Assembly: GCA_963931925.1 (NCBI GenBank)
Contig: OZ007567.1
Span: forward strand, 83,588,677-83,652,676
From: Onchidella celtica
Taxonomy: Eukaryota > Mollusca > Gastropoda > Systellommatophora > Onchidiidae
Direction: 5' to 3'
Length of the DNA stretch: 64,000 bases
In this document: one piece after another, positions 25,201 to 36,646 of the stretch
How positions within the stretch are numbered: position 1 is the stretch's first letter
Layout of the letters: each line of letters starts with the position of its first letter
Position numbers and translations under genes: made by a program
The notes under the pieces: generated by a model
The model's input: only the letters and a program-made list of their open reading frames with translations
Told to the model about the DNA's origin: nothing
Database searches by the model: none

Positions 25201-28200
25201 TCCGGTGATCTACTATCTCCTTCCAGCTAAACAGTATTTTTCCAAAACCAAAGCTAGGCGGAAAGAAGTTTCCAGTAATTATATGCAAAGAAATAGAACA
25301 TATTCAGTAAAGCTGCAGTAAAAATCACCGTGCCATTCTGAGACTTGCATAAATCACATACATTTGTTTTAGCTGCAGTAAGGCTGAAGAAAATAACTGG
25401 TGGACATCAGATTTATAAACCACTCTTATTTTCAATTGGTTTTTGGCAGATTATTAAGTTTAATCCAAGCAGGGCAACACAGTGAAGGTACAAGGATATC
25501 TGTGCAATGAGCAGTAATATTGTAAAAAATGTGAAGCATTTAGCAAATGTTCTCATGAATGTTGCACTGTGACTGATTTCAGATGCTGAACTTCTCCTAG
25601 GGTGATTTTCTCTAACGAACTTCAGCATAACATTGGTGAAAATTGCAAACCACATGTGTTGCCAAAATCAAATTCTACTCGAGAGAGGAAAAACTGCTGC
25701 ACTTTGTAGTGGCTTGTTTAACAACTAGCAAATGGGGATCAAAATAACTAAAAACATGAAAGAACAAAGCTATTGATGTTTTTTATCAAAAACTTAGTTC
25801 AAAGTTACCTAAATGGACTTGTTCGGTTTGCACTGCTGAGAAGCATAACAAGCATGTAAAGTCTGCCGAGTACCTCGACTTCAATAATTTCAGGTTCACG
25901 GGTTCCCTGACCTACTGATAGGGTTCGTTCTTTACCCTGGAGTTAAACAATTTGATCATGACAAATTCAAGGTTTTCTATTGGTCTTTTCTGTTTAAGAT
26001 TTGAATGACATGTAGAAGGAAAGAAAAACTTGATTTTGGTAAAAAAAAAATAAAAAAACGAGAACAAAAAGATTTCAGACTCACATGGTTTGCAATTTTG
26101 ACTGACGATGTCCACCGCTGTTTGTCTGACTTAACCTTTATTAATTATTTCTGAAATCAGTGTAATTCCTAACTAAACCTCACCAGAGATGTCGTCAATC
26201 CTTGTGCTATCACAGGAATGTGTTCAAGATCAATGCTGAGCTTGAGTTTTTTAATGGATGGGTTGTGTGACAGAAAACCAGACAAGGCTGAAAATGAAGT
26301 GAAGAGGATACAAACTGAAACAAACAGAGGTGGTGTCACATGTGCAGGAACAATCTGACTGAATTACTCCATTCAGGAATAGGATCTAATAAAGTTGATC
26401 AAATTTACGAATATCATCCCACAGATGATGTCCTATGAGTCTTTTATCAATACATTAACAAAACAATAACAACACTTCACCAGCTTTCTAACTATAAATT
26501 GTACAGAGCAAACAATTAACAGTTTGGGTGATAGGTTCAGGTGTGCTAGGGAATGAATGAGATTTCCAAACAAGTGACCACTGTGACCCTACGAAAAAAT
26601 TCAAAAATTGGAATACCATAACAGTATTGCAAGTAGGCTGCTGTTCCAGTGGAGAATGAAATGGGGTTATGGCTCTGCAAAATTAACTAATCTTGTAAGT
26701 TTGAGAATTGGACACAATGATTCTGTCAACTCCCTCTCATGCGGAACCATTGTTGGGCATGCCCATGTTTCCATCTATCTGTATGCAACATGTTCAGGTA
26801 TGGTCATTACTTTGTCCTACTTACTATATTTATATCGTTCACACCAAACTTTCCACCATTTCATTTCCAGTTGTGCTGATGGAATGGTAATGACTAGCAA
26901 CTGTACTGTATTAACCCCTTCTAAGGGACTGACATGCATGGTATGTCATAAATTAAGTCCGAGATGCCAGCCTGTGATATGACAGTCACATATGCCACAA
27001 AATCAACTGTTTTTGCTATGGGAATAGGTTGTTATGAAGTACACCACACATCATATTTTCATTATGATATTGTGAATTTGTATGCAAACATAACAGCAAA
27101 CAGCTTTGCAATACGAAACCTACAATGCCTAAAATATATGACGCAGTGTAAATTATTCAATTGGGAAGTCTTTGAAATAGTTTTACTGCTTATTCGTAGC
27201 TTTGTTTCTCATTGTGTCACTCATGCACACAACAAGGAACCTTCAAAAAACTAATGCTTTTTAATTGAAGTTATGGGCTGCCATTCTCCATCATAATGAT
27301 ATTCAACACTTGGGTATTTCTTCAATATTTGTCAACAATATTTATAAAATTTTAACATCCCCAGAGAAATGTGCAAAACATTCCATACTATCTTGACTAA
27401 AATTGGCCTAACTTGAAAAAAAAATCAGTCAAGAAGGGGTTAATGTTCCTCTTCTTTGAGCTTACAGATGACATTCCCACAACATAAACTTTGCTGATAT
27501 TACAAAGCTCATTATTGCAATACTTACTATGTGCACTGCACCACAATTTGCTGACATGATGGGAATGTACAAGTTTGAAAGACCACATTTTTGGTGCCAC
27601 GATGTTACTCAAGATCTTCTGTGTGATGAGTGGTAGATATTTGATGTGCAGAACAAGAAGGGCATTTTGACCTTTGGTGACAGCTTGAATACCAAGATCT
27701 GAATAAAAAAATAATTAAAGGAGTTTTATAATCATGCATAATAAAATCTTCCCCAAAAAGCCAAATTGGACAGACACACCAAGCAGGAGACAAAGAAAAT
27801 GAAAACACATAGAAAAAGGCTACAACATTTAAATTATTTGCATTTTTAAACTTCTTTGATTCCATTTGGGAAATCTGCCTTAGTGTCATTGCAGCCCAGT
27901 TACAACTGGAGCAGACACATCCTCGCCACAGTGCTGTGTCGGTTGGCATTTTTTATTTTGGGGGGGATTATTTATGGGGTATCGCAGGAATTACTTTTTC
28001 TTTAATTTTGCCCGGGCAGCGGCCTTGTTAGGCCTGCTCTTCTCGTCTACCAACTGCCAAGGTATCTTTAACTTGCACACGGGCCCTCCGACTTTTTCGT
28101 CCTTATCCAAGAAGACTAGGTGCTCAATCCTCCCTACCATAGGATCGGGGCAGTAAAATATGAGAAAGATCCCAAAATGCCAACATGCCTGCACCGACCA

Positions 28201-30474
28201 AGAATTGAACCTGGTACCTTTGGCATGAGAGCGAGCACCTTGCCTCTAGAGCAATGTGATCCACAAAAAAAAAACAGAACAAAAAGCAAGCACCCATTTT
28301 CAAATCAAATAAACTGAATCTGTCACAATAAATTCTTGTTACTCGGTTTTAATGTAGTTATGAAATAAACAAAGTTAATACATTTGCAGTTACTGTTACT
28401 ATTACTTTAAAGATATTTCTCAACAAATCAAGATGAGCTTTTTGTAAACACATCAATACTAGGGAAACAACCAAGAGTTATTGCCGCTCAGTAGGATTTC
28501 ACTTATCACTGAAATTAAATACCAATATAACCAGTGGACACATTAAGTACTAGGGCAAGACAAGACATGCATTTTTATAATTGAATATAACATACATGTC
28601 ACAGATATGAAAGAAGTGTTTTATCCAATGTATTTCAAAGATGTTTACAGTTATGCAATAACAATTTTTGTGATAAGAGCTAGCATGATGAAGTCCACAA
28701 GACTATGACTATAAAATTCATTAGAGTTCATTTTGCTTAGGCACATATGACATGTGCAGTACTGACAAGCATCACATAATATTAATATGGTCACTTATTT
28801 GCAAACAAATCCCCATGCCGAACTAGCGAAGTAAAAGAAATATTATCTTTTTCACTGTTTAGAATCCATGATTATAAGTTTTTAATTTCAGTTCCAAATA
28901 TGAACACTGCAACCTTCTCCTAACTCTGGGAAGAAAAAAAACACAACATCATCACTGTGGCTATATATTAGAGTCCATCCCATTATCCTGGGTATTTCAC
29001 ATAAGAAACAGAAGCATTGAAAAAATGTATTTTCAAAAGTGAAAATTAATGTTTCAAAGAGATTAATAAAATCTTATTGGCATATTAAGCTACATAACAA
29101 CCACATTAACCCACCTGTTACATTAGCTAATCTGTTCAAGACCAAAACCTCAAGCTTGCAACCAGACTGTCCAAGAAGGTGTAAAACTGTATCTGTGATC
29201 TGATTGCAACTGAAATAGCAATATTTCCATGAGTTGGACATTTTCATTAAGCTGTTAAGTCAAGTCAGTGGACAAACACAGCCAAATGAAAGTTTTACAG
29301 ACTTACATGAAAGTAACCCTGCCATTCATTATTGTAAACTGTCAAAAATTTTAAAACACAAACATTATAAAAAGAAAATAAATAAATATATTTAAACCGA
29401 ACCCGAGTCATAATACGATGTCATGAAACACATCTATTTACTCAAATATCTATAATTATATGTTCTATTAAATCACTTTGCTAAATGAACACTAGTGCAG
29501 TCAAGAAGCTTCTTACATGATCTCTCACTGATTTCATCTTAGAGAGATGAGTAATGTACTCCATGCAGTATGAGTATGACATGATGATTGCCAAAGGTCA
29601 AACCAGTATGTTTTCTCATTGTGACATAGAAATTGTGGCACTGACATGCTAAATTAGGCTACTATTAGCTGGACTGCTACATCTTAAAACTTCGATCAGA
29701 AACATCTTTTGTGTAATGTTCCTTTCACTCCAAGCTTCATGAACTGTAAAGCAAAAATTTGAATCTGAATTGCTAAACCTTGACCTGGAAAAAAGTCACT
29801 GCACCTAAGAGTAAACATACAATAGTTCAGTCTGAAAGAGACAATAACCACCACTGCAGTTCTTCAGTGTGTCCATCAACAAAAATAGAAATGCCGAGCC
29901 CGCGTGAGAAAGATCTGGTTTCTGAAACTGGGTACTTCTCCCCATGTTTTGTAGCTGCATGGCAAGTTTTCTTGCAGTCACAGATGAGATAGCATTTGTG
30001 TTCACTATCGACCAGCAGAATACTGAGAATACAGGGTGAAAATGCCACTTCCAATCCCATCCATACAAATGTATTACAACCAATTTTTCCCTTGATTTCT
30101 TCTTGATAATGGTTAAACTGTTGCACCAATATGAAATACTTTCTTCAGAATTACACTGTCATGCTGACAAGTCTTAGGCCTAGATCTATATAATAATTTT
30201 CATTAACTGGAATCTTAAGAATAAGAGTGACACCTCCAACAGATTTTCCTTTCATGAGTGTTACTTACCATTGTAGACTTATGTGTCTAAGTGCTGATGT
30301 AAATAGGTTGCTGTTGATGTGTTTTAAATGCTCTGGGAAAAATCTGTCATGGCATGCAAGACGCTCGATAAGCATTTCTTTATGCACAGTTGGAAGGCTG
30401 GTTCCCAAATTTGGGTAACGTGCAAGATTTTGTTGAACGCACTGCAAACATAAATCGCTCAGTTTCCACACCAT
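16240..30474 (-). CDS. AMN1-like leucine-rich-repeat protein, 11 coding exons, 539 residues
   Basis: Coding exons on the minus strand, in order: 30474-30269, 29209-29115, 27698-27528, 26287-26184, 24946-24867, 23996-23948, 22719-22483, 21038-20814, 20052-19897, 19061-18879, 16353-16240. Every border has AG before and GT after, all phases join, and the sum is 1620 nt (540 codons with TAG). The first exon opens MVWKLSDLCLQCVQQNL and carries LPTVHKEMLIERL, like the N-terminus of AMN1. Roughly residues 60-500 are cysteine-containing leucine-rich repeats of the F-box/AMN1 (RNI-like) class, such as CPQLEEIFLNGC and LTDLNLSC. No F-box is seen. Exons 7 to 10 are all phase 0 and encode whole repeat blocks. 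AMN1 itself is about half this length, so this is a larger relative. Such proteins are usually ligand-binding or adaptor solenoids; a ubiquitin-ligase role is inference. The first exon stays open upstream to an acceptor at 30530, so an earlier start is possible; a weak candidate exon (MMSGYGQRFLRR) lies at 31445-31411. Confidence 0.85.
18340..18548. mobile_element. TTAA-flanked piggyBac-like MITE 4, in the last intron
   Basis: TTAA lies at 18336-18339 and 18549-18552. The ends are CCCTTTTGTTGCAG and, in reverse complement, CCCTTTTACTGCCA. It lies in the intron before the terminal exon of the leucine-rich-repeat gene. Confidence 0.62.
21856..21935. repeat. (AAT)n plus a palindromic tail
   Basis: An (AAT)n run is followed by a TATATAGCGCATA block and the roughly inverted TATGCGCTTTA. 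Tails of the form ATTTATATAGCGC...GCGCTTTACA are common at the ends of dispersed repeats in many invertebrates and fishes. The exact family is not determined. Confidence 0.55.
22072..22140 (+). repeat. 17-bp tandem repeat, about 4 copies
   Basis: Units of CAGTTCACAACTCACAN start at 22072, 22089, 22106 and 22123. It lies in an intron of the leucine-rich-repeat gene, after a short (CT)n run. Confidence 0.85.
26915..27438. mobile_element. TTAA-flanked piggyBac-like MITE 5, intronic
   Basis: TTAA lies at 26911-26914 and 27439-27442. The ends share CCCCTTCT followed a few bases later by ACTGA (left CCCCTTCTAAGGGACTGA, right reverse complement CCCCTTCTTGACTGA). The 524 bp between hold no recognisable coding frame. 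It sits between coding exons 3 and 4 of the leucine-rich-repeat gene. Confidence 0.62.
27990..28265 (-). mobile_element. tRNA-derived SINE in an intron
   Basis: Read on the minus strand from about 28263 it starts with a tRNA-like head: an A-box-like TTGCTCTAGAGG (28254-28243) and, about 30 bases on, a B-box-like GGTTCAATTCT (28211-28201). A GC-richer body follows and ends in an A-rich GGGCAAAATTAAAG tail near 28000. Strand and internal promoter match the host gene's direction. The tail family is not identified. Confidence 0.7.
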
Positions 30475-30529
30475 CTTTGATTTTTTTCTTTTTCTCAATA
30501 CCTTCTTGTCAAGTAATAATCTTGAACAT

Positions 30530-32183
30530 CTGTGAATAAAACAACATAAAAGTTTACGCTGGAACCATTAACCATTGAGATTACATTAAAATGTTCTGTT
30601 TTCAATTCAAAATGAGGTTATGTCAGTACGTGCATCTTGTGATGTAAACGAGTTTAATAAATCATCGTCGTCGTATGGGCAGTGCCTGGTATCTTAGCGT
30701 GATGTATAATAATAAAGCGATGAGCCACCATTCTGGCACCTACCCCGTCCCCAGCCTTGGTCTGTTTTACATTACAATCTCCCATGGTTCAGACAGCATG
30801 TAGACTAATTCTGAACAATTAAAAATGTACTGGCATATCCTTTACAATATAACATTCTGTCCAACCTATTTAGGCTGCAGAGATCCTGGAGGAAATCTAC
30901 CAAACAAAAACAACCCCAAGTCACAAAGTAGGATTTCAGGCTGCGGTTCAAATTTGAGACCTCTAGGCCTAGGGAGGCATCCAAATCTAAATTTTTGTCC
31001 GTCAGTGACTTGCTTGTTAGTGCCAAACTGTTCCCAAGCTGTTAATTATTATCATGATATTCGAACTCTGTCACTTGGGCATCAATGGCCCAATAATGAA
31101 GTAGAACAGAAAAACTGTAGGCCTACCAGTTCCTGTTGTGGTTGCCGCGATCTGAAGTTAGCTCCATTTACTACCATTTACTACTTACTTGGAGTTATCT
31201 ACCCTGTTTAGCAGTTTCCGGGATCATTTCTATTTTTAGTATATTCTAAATATAGATTTATATTCTAAACCAATCAAACAACGTTAAATATTTTACATAA
31301 TGAGCGGAGAGCGTAGTGTCGCATTACACGCGTAAATACCGAAATACTTGGGACCTTACGAAGCCGTGCCTGGGAGTCATAGGCGATCATCGATTTACGC
31401 AACGTTCCACCTCCTCAGAAACCTCTGCCCGTACCCGCTCATCATACAATGAATGCTTTTCACAAGCTGGGCTTATTTCCGTTAAGAATGAAGAATGTTC
31501 CTATCCAGGTCGTAATTCCAGACCTTTTTTTTTTTACTGTTTAGTTAGAAGCATTATTTGATTTTATAATCCAATAACCTAATTACTTCGCTGTTTCTCC
31601 TTCCGACGTTTTTAAAAATTCATTACCATTGAAAAGCTTGCGTACTCGACCCTGCCCCCCCCCCCACTCCCCTTTCCCGCATGAGCGTACCGGGTGCATC
31701 CCCCGCTTAAGATACGTACTTTATGGATGGACCCATATTACGACATGGTCTCCCCCCCCCCCCAAAAAAAAACAAAACAAACCCAACTCTATTTTTAAAA
31801 AATCTTTCCAGGACAAACCCTATTAACCCTCAATCAACGTTTATCGGTTACCTCCCTTCCGAAGAAGATAGTCCCATGCAACAGTGCTCAGAGATGTCTT
31901 ACGTTAATGTAACATATAATCTGACAGTGCTATATCATTCTGTGGTCCTATGTACAGGTGTACCCCCCCCCACCTTACTCCTTCCTTCCCAACCATTAAT
32001 ATTATGTTATCCAGACAAACAACATATAATATATATATATAAACAAAATAGCAGTGGTAGATTTTTTTTTTCCCAAGCGAAAGTACTGTGTGTGGAGTTT
32101 GGGCATGGGGCAAAACTGGTGATACAGCAGATTTCACTAGTGTCCATGGCAAAGCCACGATATGCATTATAGAGCATCATTAT
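30530..32183. other. Upstream region of the leucine-rich-repeat gene; no second gene recognised
   Basis: It should hold the promoter and any 5' untranslated exon of the minus-strand gene. C runs occur near 31657, 31743 and 31962 and a short (TA)n near 32030. No clear TATA or initiator signal could be assigned. Confidence 0.35.
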
Positions 32184-32583
32184 TGTGGTATGTGGTATTT
32201 TGGGATTCAGTATTTTGTCTTAAAGGAGCGTAGGTGCGTGTTCCAATCACAGTGCTTAACTGTGAGCGGCAGTTAGACTGACCCGCCCCCAAGACCGTGG
32301 GAGGATGGGAAAGAATCGTATAAAACCCCGGGCCTGTCAAGCCCCAAGCACTGCGTCTCTTCCCCCAGTCGAGAGCAGGTGTGTGTGTTATTGAATAAAC
32401 GTCTTTTGTGCCCTACAATAGACTTCTATTCTTCTTTGACAGTGTGAGCAGTTTTACCGCCCTGGCACGAACCGAGTGAATGTTGCGGCCTAACCAGCCG
32501 CAGTAACAAGAGTGAACCCGCATGAATGGTTCATCTACACCATATCTACACCTTCACCCCCACCCTAACACCATCTTGTTACA
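32184..32583 (+). repeat. 5' LTR
   Basis: 400 bp bounded by TG and CA. A TATAAAA box lies at 32319-32325 and an AATAAA polyadenylation signal at 32394-32399, which fits a U3-R-U5 layout with transcription starting between them. Confidence 0.93.
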
Positions 32584-32588
32584 ATTTC

Positions 32589-32606
32589 TGGCGCCCAACG
32601 TGGGGC
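32589..32606 (+). promoter_or_regulatory. Primer-binding site, tRNA-Lys type
   Basis: TGGCGCCCAACGTGGGGC begins 5 bases after the LTR. It corresponds to the primer site type assigned to the Lys-1,2 tRNA (CTT anticodon) in retroelements. TGG is the complement of the CCA end. Confidence 0.85.
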
Positions 32607-32745
32607 ACGAACTGACTGTCAATCGAAAGCTGAAAGAGGACACAGCTTGGGACTGTGTTATGACTTGTGTGACGAGGCACCGTGACCGGAATGACCACGT
32701 GTGAGTATCGCCGGTGCGCTGGCCTGAGAGCTGCAGCGAAGACTA

Positions 32746-32820
32746 CGAGACTGACGACCCACCCAGGGATTCGCCGCTGACCTCGAGACTGACGACCCAC
32801 CCAGGGATTCGCCGCTGAAT
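32746..32820 (+). repeat. 38-bp direct duplication in the element leader
   Basis: A block beginning CGAGACTGACGACCCACCC and ending GATTCGCCGCTGA occurs at 32746 and 32784. It lies between the primer site and gag, where packaging or translation signals usually sit. Confidence 0.85.
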
Positions 32821-33941
32821 GGGCCCCAACGTGTGTTGCAACGTTGTGACTTTGTGTTGAACTGTAGTGTTGTGGTCAGTAATTTAACTGACTGTTTGTG
32901 TTCCTATCTGTTATTAGTGTTAATGTGTGAATTGTTGCTAGAGGTTATCTCGGACGAATAATTATTATTTCAGACCATTCTTTACACAGAAAAAACGGAC
33001 GAGAGGGACTGATCACCCTTGTCGTTTGGATTTCGTCTGCGGTGGCCTCAGCTGTTTAACTAGTTGTCTAATTTTTATTTGTATTAATTTGCTTCCTTTG
33101 ATGAGCATGCTTATATTCATACTAACTGCTATTATTCAATGCCATTCTTTTATGCATTTAGTTACTTGTGCGACCCTAAACCCTTCATAGGTTGTTATTT
33201 TCAGCTGTCTCTATTTATCTGTTTCCTGACATCCCGTGCAGCGATGCAGTAATTAGCACTTCATGAATAGTATTGTTTCTTCTGGTTGGTGTGGTTTTCC
33301 ACCCCTTCTGGCCTTTCCCTTTTCTTATACTTTAGTTTAGCGTTTGCACCGAGTGACCTTTCTGTCCCTCCTGCAGTTTCTGGCACATTGTCGTTAGTTA
33401 GTGTTCGTACGCGCGGAGATTTCGCAGTGGTAAAGACATTATCTGCTCTCCGGTGGTCTCCCGATTCTCTAGAGCACGAGCACCTGGACGGCTATAAATC
33501 AGATGCAATTAACGAGCATTCCTTTGGGTCCATCGTCCACACCACCCTCCATGGTCCGCTTAGTGTAGTAATGATGTCGTAGCAAGTCGTATTGTTTATG
33601 ACAAGATAACGCGGGGAGTGGGAAGTGTTCGCGTGGCTGAGAAATTGATATTGGTCGAGATTCCTACAGTGAACGCCGTTGCGAATTAATTAAGTTGTTC
33701 GTCTTTATCTGAAATTACTTGACCCGGCGGTGAACATTAATTATACCGCCGTGTTTTCGTTCGTGCACTGTACCGTGACGCACTGACCGCCGTGCAACCG
33801 ATACGCCCCCTCCCGTTTAACTTCGCGGTGTAGCTGGGAGCGTAGAAGTGTCTGCATTTAAGCATATTATTTCAATACTGTAAAGTTTTAATTGCTCGAG
33901 TTGTTTATTGATACTTCTCTGTCATAAATAGTGATTGATAG

Positions 33942-34901
33942 ATGGGGTCCAGAAAGACAGCAGTTGCCGCGGCAAAGGAAAAGTCAGACCTTCAGTCCAT
34001 TCTTGATTCAATAGATTTACTGAGGCCTGAGGATAGGGAAGAAGTCGTTAAGAAGTTGCGGGGCCCTAAAACTCCGTCAGGTTCTGCAACGGAAGAAAAT
34101 GTTAATACAATGTATCCTATGAGAGCAGCTGAGCAGCCCAGATTGTCTACTTTTTCGGGGGACGATGGGGTTTCCTCTCACTGCTCGTATTTGCAGTGGC
34201 GTTTGGAGGTTAAAGACCTCCAGAGGTCACAAATTTATCAAGACCGCATATTAGTTGCTGCAATGCGTCGTTCGCTGAAAGGCCTCCCTGCCGATCTTGT
34301 TGTTCAGATGGGAGAGGGAGCAACGTGTGACGGAATATTACACAATTTAGACTCTTTATATGGCAATATTCTACCATCGGCCGATCTCCTCCAAAAGGTG
34401 GCAACAGCTGTACAGACACACGAGGAGTCTGTGACAGCGTGGGCTGTGCGTCTTCAATCATTAGTAGCCCAGATATCGCAAAAATCTCCACCGCTGATGA
34501 CATCAGCGGGTGCGGCCGACATGTTGAGGTCGAGATTCTACCATGGTATGGTAGATCTCACCATGCAGCAGGCCATCAAGCACAAATACGACTCAAATTT
34601 AGATTTTGAGAAATTGTTAGTTGCCGCCCGCGTGGAGGAAGTAAAAAGTAAAACCTCAGTCACGGCATCGAGGCCGACCGTCCACAGTCTGGAACAGGTG
34701 GCTGACGGTGATACTGTACTTAGATTAGAGCGCAAGATGAGTAGTTTGGCAAAAGCAGTAGAGGGGTTGAAAATGAACGCTCGACCTCAGACTAGAATTA
34801 ATGTTACAGAACCTAGATGCTATCGTTGCAATAGGCCTGGCCATAAACAAACTCAGTGTCCTTTAAACGAACGGAGTCTGGGACGGCGGGGCGACTCCTA
34901 G
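33942..34901 (+). CDS. gag: Gag polyprotein of the Ty3/gypsy element
   Basis: 319 residues. The acidic, lysine-rich N-terminus (residues 1-50) is followed by a capsid-like helical region. One CCHC zinc knuckle, C293-X2-C296-X4-H301-X4-C306, lies near the C-terminus and would bind the element RNA. The reading frame ends with TAG at 34899-34901. The overlap with the pol frame and the slippery heptamer at 34862 show that most ribosomes make Gag alone and a fraction make Gag-Pol. The ATG at 33942 follows a 1.3-kb leader with several short upstream frames. Confidence 0.9.
   Translation: MGSRKTAVAAAKEKSDLQSILDSIDLLRPEDREEVVKKLRGPKTPSGSATEENVNTMYPMRAAEQPRLSTFSGDDGVSSHCSYLQWRLEVKDLQRSQIYQDRILVAAMRRSLKGLPADLVVQMGEGATCDGILHNLDSLYGNILPSADLLQKVATAVQTHEESVTAWAVRLQSLVAQISQKSPPLMTSAGAADMLRSRFYHGMVDLTMQQAIKHKYDSNLDFEKLLVAARVEEVKSKTSVTASRPTVHSLEQVADGDTVLRLERKMSSLAKAVEGLKMNARPQTRINVTEPRCYRCNRPGHKQTQCPLNERSLGRRGDS
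34862..34898 (+). promoter_or_regulatory. -1 ribosomal frameshift signal (TTTAAAC plus hairpin)
   Basis: TTTAAAC at 34862-34868 lies in the gag frame as T TTA AAC, the canonical X XXY YYZ heptamer. Four bases later GGAGTC (34873-34878) can pair with GACTCC (34893-34898), with a GC-rich 14-base loop. The loop end GGGGC can pair with GCCCT near 34917, which would make a pseudoknot. The pol frame is -1 relative to gag. The spacer is slightly shorter than the usual 5-9 bases. Confidence 0.85.
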
Positions 34902-36646
34902 ACGGTTACAATCAAAGCCCTGTGCCTTTAGTTGGACGCGCTAATGAGGTCTTCGTTAGGCTGAATAATGTTCGTACGAAGGCATTGCTGGACACTGGTT
35001 CTATGGTGTCGTGCCTTTCATATCAGTTTTGTGTAAACAGAAATATTGACGTTCAACCCCTGTCCTCTGTCATGGAAATTTATGGGGCAGGTGGGGAAAC
35101 TTTAAAGTATAAAGGTGTTTGTGAGATTAATGTGTCTTTGCCGTTTTGTTCCAAACCATTGAATGCGCTTTTCCTTGTAGTGCCGGACACGCCATATAAC
35201 AAACGTGTCCCCGCCCTAATTGGCATGAATATTCTGCAGGAGCTTGTACCACTATGTTCTCCAGCTGTTTCTCTTCCATCCGCATGGGAATTAACGCTGG
35301 GGGCGGTGATGTCCCATGTGTCAGCCGTAAAGAGTGATAGAAATCTTGGTTTTCTTTGTACTGGTAGTCAAGAGACTTTGCGGCCTGGTGAGTCGAAAAT
35401 GATTGCGGGAAATTTATGTATGCCGGCTCTGACAGCCCCTATCACAGTCATACTAGAAGAATTCACCAATGGTTTACCTGGCGGCGTCAGAGTGAGCTCA
35501 GGGGTGATTGATGTTAAACCCATGAAGTCAATTAGTCAAGCAAATGTACTAGTTAGGAATACGTCAGCTCGTACGCTAACTATTCCTACGCGCACCAATG
35601 TTTGTTCCGTGCAAGTGGCGCAGATTCAAACAAAGTCAAATCAGACTGCAGAATATCCACAAGTGTCTGATGTCACCGAAGCCATGTTACAGACCATACC
35701 ATCCAATGTGACTGAAAGCGAGGCGCGTCAGTTAAAACAACTCTTAAAGAAATATAGCCATATCTTCTCGAACCATCATTTGGACTTGGGAAAAACTAAT
35801 ATCACGCAACACCATATAAATCTAACAGATGAAACACCATTTAAAGATAGATACAGAAAGATTCCCCATGCGATGATTGAAGAAGTTAGGAAAGAGATAG
35901 CTGATATGTTGGATCAAGGCATGATTCGTCCGTCACAAAGTTCGTTTAGTTCAAACTGCGTTCTAGTTCGAAAACCAGATGGAAGTTTACGAGTCTGTAT
36001 AGATTACCGAAAGCTAAACGCGAGAACAGTCAAGGATGCATATGCTATTCCAAGAATTGAAGACACCTTAGATGCGCTTCATGGATCCCAGTATTTTTCT
36101 TCACTTGACTTAAAAAGCGGGTATTGGCAGATTGAAGTTGCGGAGGAAGATATTTCAAAAACTGCTTTCACGGTTGGGAATTTAGGTTTCTATGAATGTT
36201 GTCGTTTACCATTTGGCGTTACCAATGGGGTTGCAACTTTTCAGAGATGTATGGAAACATGTATGGGAGATTCGAATCTCAAAGACTGTCTTCTTTACTT
36301 AGATGATATCATTGTATTTAGTAGAACTTTTAAGGAGCACCTTCAGAAGTTGGCGACGATTTTCAGAAAATTGTCTGATGCGGGACTTAAACTAAAACCT
36401 TCTAAATGTAAATTTCTCCAGAGTGAATTGAAATATCTTGGACATGTAGTTTCCAAAGACGGCGTGTCTTGTGACCCAGAAAAAATAGAATGCGTGCAGA
36501 AATGGCCAGTTCCAAAGACACTTAAAGAACTCCAGAGTTTTTTAGGATTTGTTATCGTCGTTTTGTACCAAACTTTTCTTCTATTGCCAAACCCCTTCAT
36601 AGGCTCCTACATGACGTCGGGGGAAAGGGGGGCAGCGCTAAACTAG
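34869..36646 (+). pseudogene. pol: Pol 5' part: protease and reverse transcriptase, frame broken after RT
   Basis: The frame is open from the -1 frameshift site. Counting from an internal ATG at 34856, the aspartic protease motif is D46-T47-G48 (LLDTGS). The RT palm includes LDLKSGYWQIEV and the catalytic YLDD at 481-484, followed by the thumb LKPSKCKFLQSELKYLGHVV. At the connection SFLGF the similarity leaves this frame near 36547-36556 and continues in the frame one base back. The tail after that point, up to the stop at 36644-36646, is out-of-frame read-through and not native pol. Since the LTRs are nearly identical, the lesion must be recent, or it is an assembly error. Confidence 0.88.

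Noticed and set aside
26608-27254. Plus-strand frames of 124 and 96 codons
   Set aside because: They lie in an intron of the minus-strand gene, partly in a TTAA-type MITE, with no family motif.
33286-33582. 98-codon frame in the Ty3/gypsy leader
   Set aside because: No motif; likely chance in the untranslated leader.
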